54,922 bases of DNA from Clostridiaceae bacterium (GTDB lineage: Bacteria > Bacillota > Clostridia > Christensenellales > CAG-917), in NCBI GenBank assembly GCA_031289315.1, contig JAITPR010000047.1, positions 1 through 54,922 of the forward strand, given 5' to 3'. The notes beneath the pieces are model-generated. The model was not told the origin of the DNA. It saw nothing but the letters and a program-made list of their open reading frames with translations, and ran no database searches. Below, piece after piece: positions 53,272-54,922 of this stretch (position 1 is its first letter; the number at the start of each line of letters is the position of its first letter). Made by a program: the position numbers and the translations under genes.

Positions 53272-54659
53272 GTTTAGATATCAATTCGGTTATAAAAGAC
53301 CGTAACGGGCAAAGTTACAAGGTGACAAAAAAACTGGGGGAGGGCGGACAAGCTCCCGTGTTTAAGGTTGAAGCCGTTAAGAGTAAAAAAGAATTCGCCC
53401 TTAAGGTGTACAAAGATAAAAGCAACGTCAATAACATTGCCCGTCTTTGCGGCACCGATTTTAAGGACGCTAAAGGCAATCCGGAAAACAGAATAGTGCC
53501 GCCGCTTTTTATGGTGGACAATATAGACGGAGATACCAACGGTTTCGGATATATTATGAAAGCCGTTGATTTGAAAGAGTGTACCACGCTAAACGAGGCT
53601 CTTTGCAACTCCGGAGAATATCCCAACAGAAGAGCCTTGTGTAAGGTAATAAAAAATCTTACCATGGCATTCAACTCCATACATTTAGTAGGCGGTTTGT
53701 GCTATAAGGATATAAATGCCGGTAATATTTTCTTTAATCCCAAGAACGGCGATGTGTTTGTCATAGACAACGATAATATCGGTTCTGCGGAAAAAACAGA
53801 GATTTTAGGGACGGCGGGTTATATGGCGCCGGAGGTGTTAATGGGTGACATGCCGGATAACAGAACGGATTTATTTTCGTTGGCGGTCTATATTTTCAAC
53901 CTACTCATAGGGTGCAATCCGTTTTATGGCAAGAGAGCGGAGGCTTACTGCCTAAAAGAGGGTTGCTGTCTTTTAGACATGGAAGCCATGAAGGAATACA
54001 TAGGCAAAACTCCTCTCTTCATATTCCATCCGAGTGATACGGGCAATTCGGTGGACGGCTTTAAAGATTCCGAAGACGCAGCGAATTCGGTTCATCAAAA
54101 GGCTAGGTGGAACGCGCTTCCGCAAACGGTGAAGGACGCTTTTATAAAAACGTTTGTGACCGCGTTGCCTAAAGACAAGAGAGCCAACAGGACAAGCGCC
54201 CACAAATGGCACGACGTGTTTGATGACCTTGAAAAGAGTCTTGTCAAATGTCAACATTGCAAAGCCGACAACTTTGACGCCGGCGCGAGCTGTTGCTCTT
54301 GCGGCAAGAAGCTTTCGCCCTCGGGCGCGCCTACGGTGCCTAAGGTTATAGCGCGCTTAAATGTGGTGGACAGCGGTCGGACGACGGGCGTTGTTATTGA
54401 TATCGTGTCCGCCGGGCAGAGGTTAACCGCTAAGGACTTCGGCAGTCAGTTTGCCGGCGAAAATGTGTCCGTTGAGGTTTATTACGATGCCGTGCATAAT
54501 GTTTATGGTCTGAAGAACATCGGACCCAAAGAATGGTACACGAAACGCCAAACCGATAATGCGGTTGTTCCGGTTAATCCGCAACAAGCCGCCGCCTTGA
54601 TAAACGGCAGAATTATCGCGTTTGTGCGCGGCAAATTGCAAATAGAGGTCAAGATATAG
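53268..54659 (+). CDS. Ser/Thr protein kinase with zinc ribbon and FHA-like C-terminus
   Basis: A 463-residue kinase. The Gly-rich loop is LGEGGQAPVF at 23-32, the ATP lysine is K46, the catalytic loop YKDINAGNIFF has D148 and N153, the Mg-binding Asp is D167 (in place of DFG it reads DND), and MAPEV lies at 186-190. The catalytic residues are kept, so it is probably active. A zinc ribbon (C328, C331, C342, C345) follows, then a beta-rich domain at about 355-463 (VYGLKNIGPKEW, INGRIIAF) that looks like a degenerate FHA fold and recurs in the phosphatase. AGGAGG precedes the ATG inside the phosphatase gene end. No membrane segment is present. Confidence 0.9.
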   Translation: MSLDINSVIKDRNGQSYKVTKKLGEGGQAPVFKVEAVKSKKEFALKVYKDKSNVNNIARLCGTDFKDAKGNPENRIVPPLFMVDNIDGDTNGFGYIMKAVDLKECTTLNEALCNSGEYPNRRALCKVIKNLTMAFNSIHLVGGLCYKDINAGNIFFNPKNGDVFVIDNDNIGSAEKTEILGTAGYMAPEVLMGDMPDNRTDLFSLAVYIFNLLIGCNPFYGKRAEAYCLKEGCCLLDMEAMKEYIGKTPLFIFHPSDTGNSVDGFKDSEDAANSVHQKARWNALPQTVKDAFIKTFVTALPKDKRANRTSAHKWHDVFDDLEKSLVKCQHCKADNFDAGASCCSCGKKLSPSGAPTVPKVIARLNVVDSGRTTGVVIDIVSAGQRLTAKDFGSQFAGENVSVEVYYDAVHNVYGLKNIGPKEWYTKRQTDNAVVPVNPQQAAALINGRIIAFVRGKLQIEVKI

Positions 54660-54666
54660 TGCGGCA

Positions 54667-54713
54667 GTCACCTTCAGGGTATGGGCGGCAATGCACGCTA
54701 CTCTGAAGGTGAC
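54667..54713. repeat. Inverted repeat after the kinase gene
   Basis: GTCACCTTCAG (54667-54677) pairs exactly with CTGAAGGTGAC (54703-54713), with a further GTA/TAC in the loop side. No T-run follows, so it is either a weak terminator or a processing/regulatory stem between the kinase and the next gene. Confidence 0.55.
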
Positions 54714-54819
54714 GACGCGTTGCGTTCTCGTTTAGAGGCGTACGTACACCTTTATTATATCTGCGGCGAAGTTCCCGCATTAAATACAAGTGACTTTTAA
54801 TAAGGAGGATAAAAAAGAG

Positions 54820-54922
54820 GTGACATTTGAAGAGGAGTTAAAGCGGTTATTGGTTGCTGCGGGTGCAGAATTCAGCGTAACGAAGGCGGACCTATCGGAT
54901 GGATTATCGAGATACGGCGACA
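54820..54922 (+). CDS. Start of an unidentified gene (truncated by the window edge)
   Basis: A GTG at 54820, with TAAGGAGG about 11 bases upstream, opens a frame that runs to the end of the window (34 codons). It reads VTFEEELKRLLVAAG and on to SDGLSRYG, a soluble helical N-terminus that I do not recognise. Its orientation and spacing suggest it continues the triad operon. An alternative start is not visible. Confidence 0.5.
   Translation, partial: MTFEEELKRLLVAAGAEFSVTKADLSDGLSRYGD

Overview
The window looks like chromosomal DNA of a low-to-middle GC Firmicute, probably an uncultured Clostridia-type anaerobe. The evidence is the order rpmH-rnpA-yidD-yidC-khpB(jag)-mnmE-mnmG, an ECF-type S component, strong AGGAGG-type ribosome binding sites, TTGACA/TATAAT promoters, lipobox lipoproteins, and the fermentative, plant-sugar-oriented gene content. 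The lineage is my inference; no rRNA gene is present. Almost all genes are on the + strand.

Layout. (1) 1-9275: an iron-uptake locus with a DtxR/MntR-type regulator, seven TTAG-N6-CTAA operator-like boxes around a strong promoter, an FTR1-type permease, a P19/Tpd lipoprotein, a DUF2318 membrane Fe-S-type protein, two FtsX/MacB-like permeases, their ATPase and an FMN-binding lipoprotein. (2) 9600-14230: a possible structured leader, a methyltransferase and a FecBCD-type metal-chelate ABC transporter. (3) 14660-15724: an LRR lipoprotein. (4) 15766-34228: a hexuronate/pectin-fragment catabolism region with an AraC regulator, KDPG aldolase, KDG kinase, glucuronate isomerase, mannonate dehydratase, an SDR-type mannonate oxidoreductase, two paralogous Gfo/Idh/MocA oxidoreductases around a TIM-barrel isomerase, two GPH symporters, a GH28-like enzyme and an (alpha/alpha)6-barrel glycosidase-like protein. 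(5) 34277-41424: the oriC-type housekeeping cluster, here without dnaA before it or rsmG/parAB after it. (6) 41620-49531: an AEC transporter, an orphan minus-strand gene, an SPFH/zinc-ribbon protein with a zinc-ribbon membrane partner, a DUF1858 protein, an XRE-cupin regulator, an ECF S component and GAPDH. (7) 49696-54922: tRNA-Arg(CCG), then a TerY-P-like triad (VWA protein, PP2C phosphatase, Ser/Thr kinase) and the start of one more gene.

A dispersed family of palindromic, MITE-like repeats runs through the window. Termini resemble GGTGTGGACAATCCGCGGTG and its complement. There are long (about 172 bp) and short (about 70 bp) forms, and one copy is flanked by a perfect 9-bp direct repeat. 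One copy supplies the stop codon of uxuA and another sits just upstream of the AraC gene.

The most notable signals are the operator array, the repeat family, and the triad whose phosphatase and kinase appear to share a C-terminal domain. No CRISPR array, integrase, transposase or rRNA was seen.
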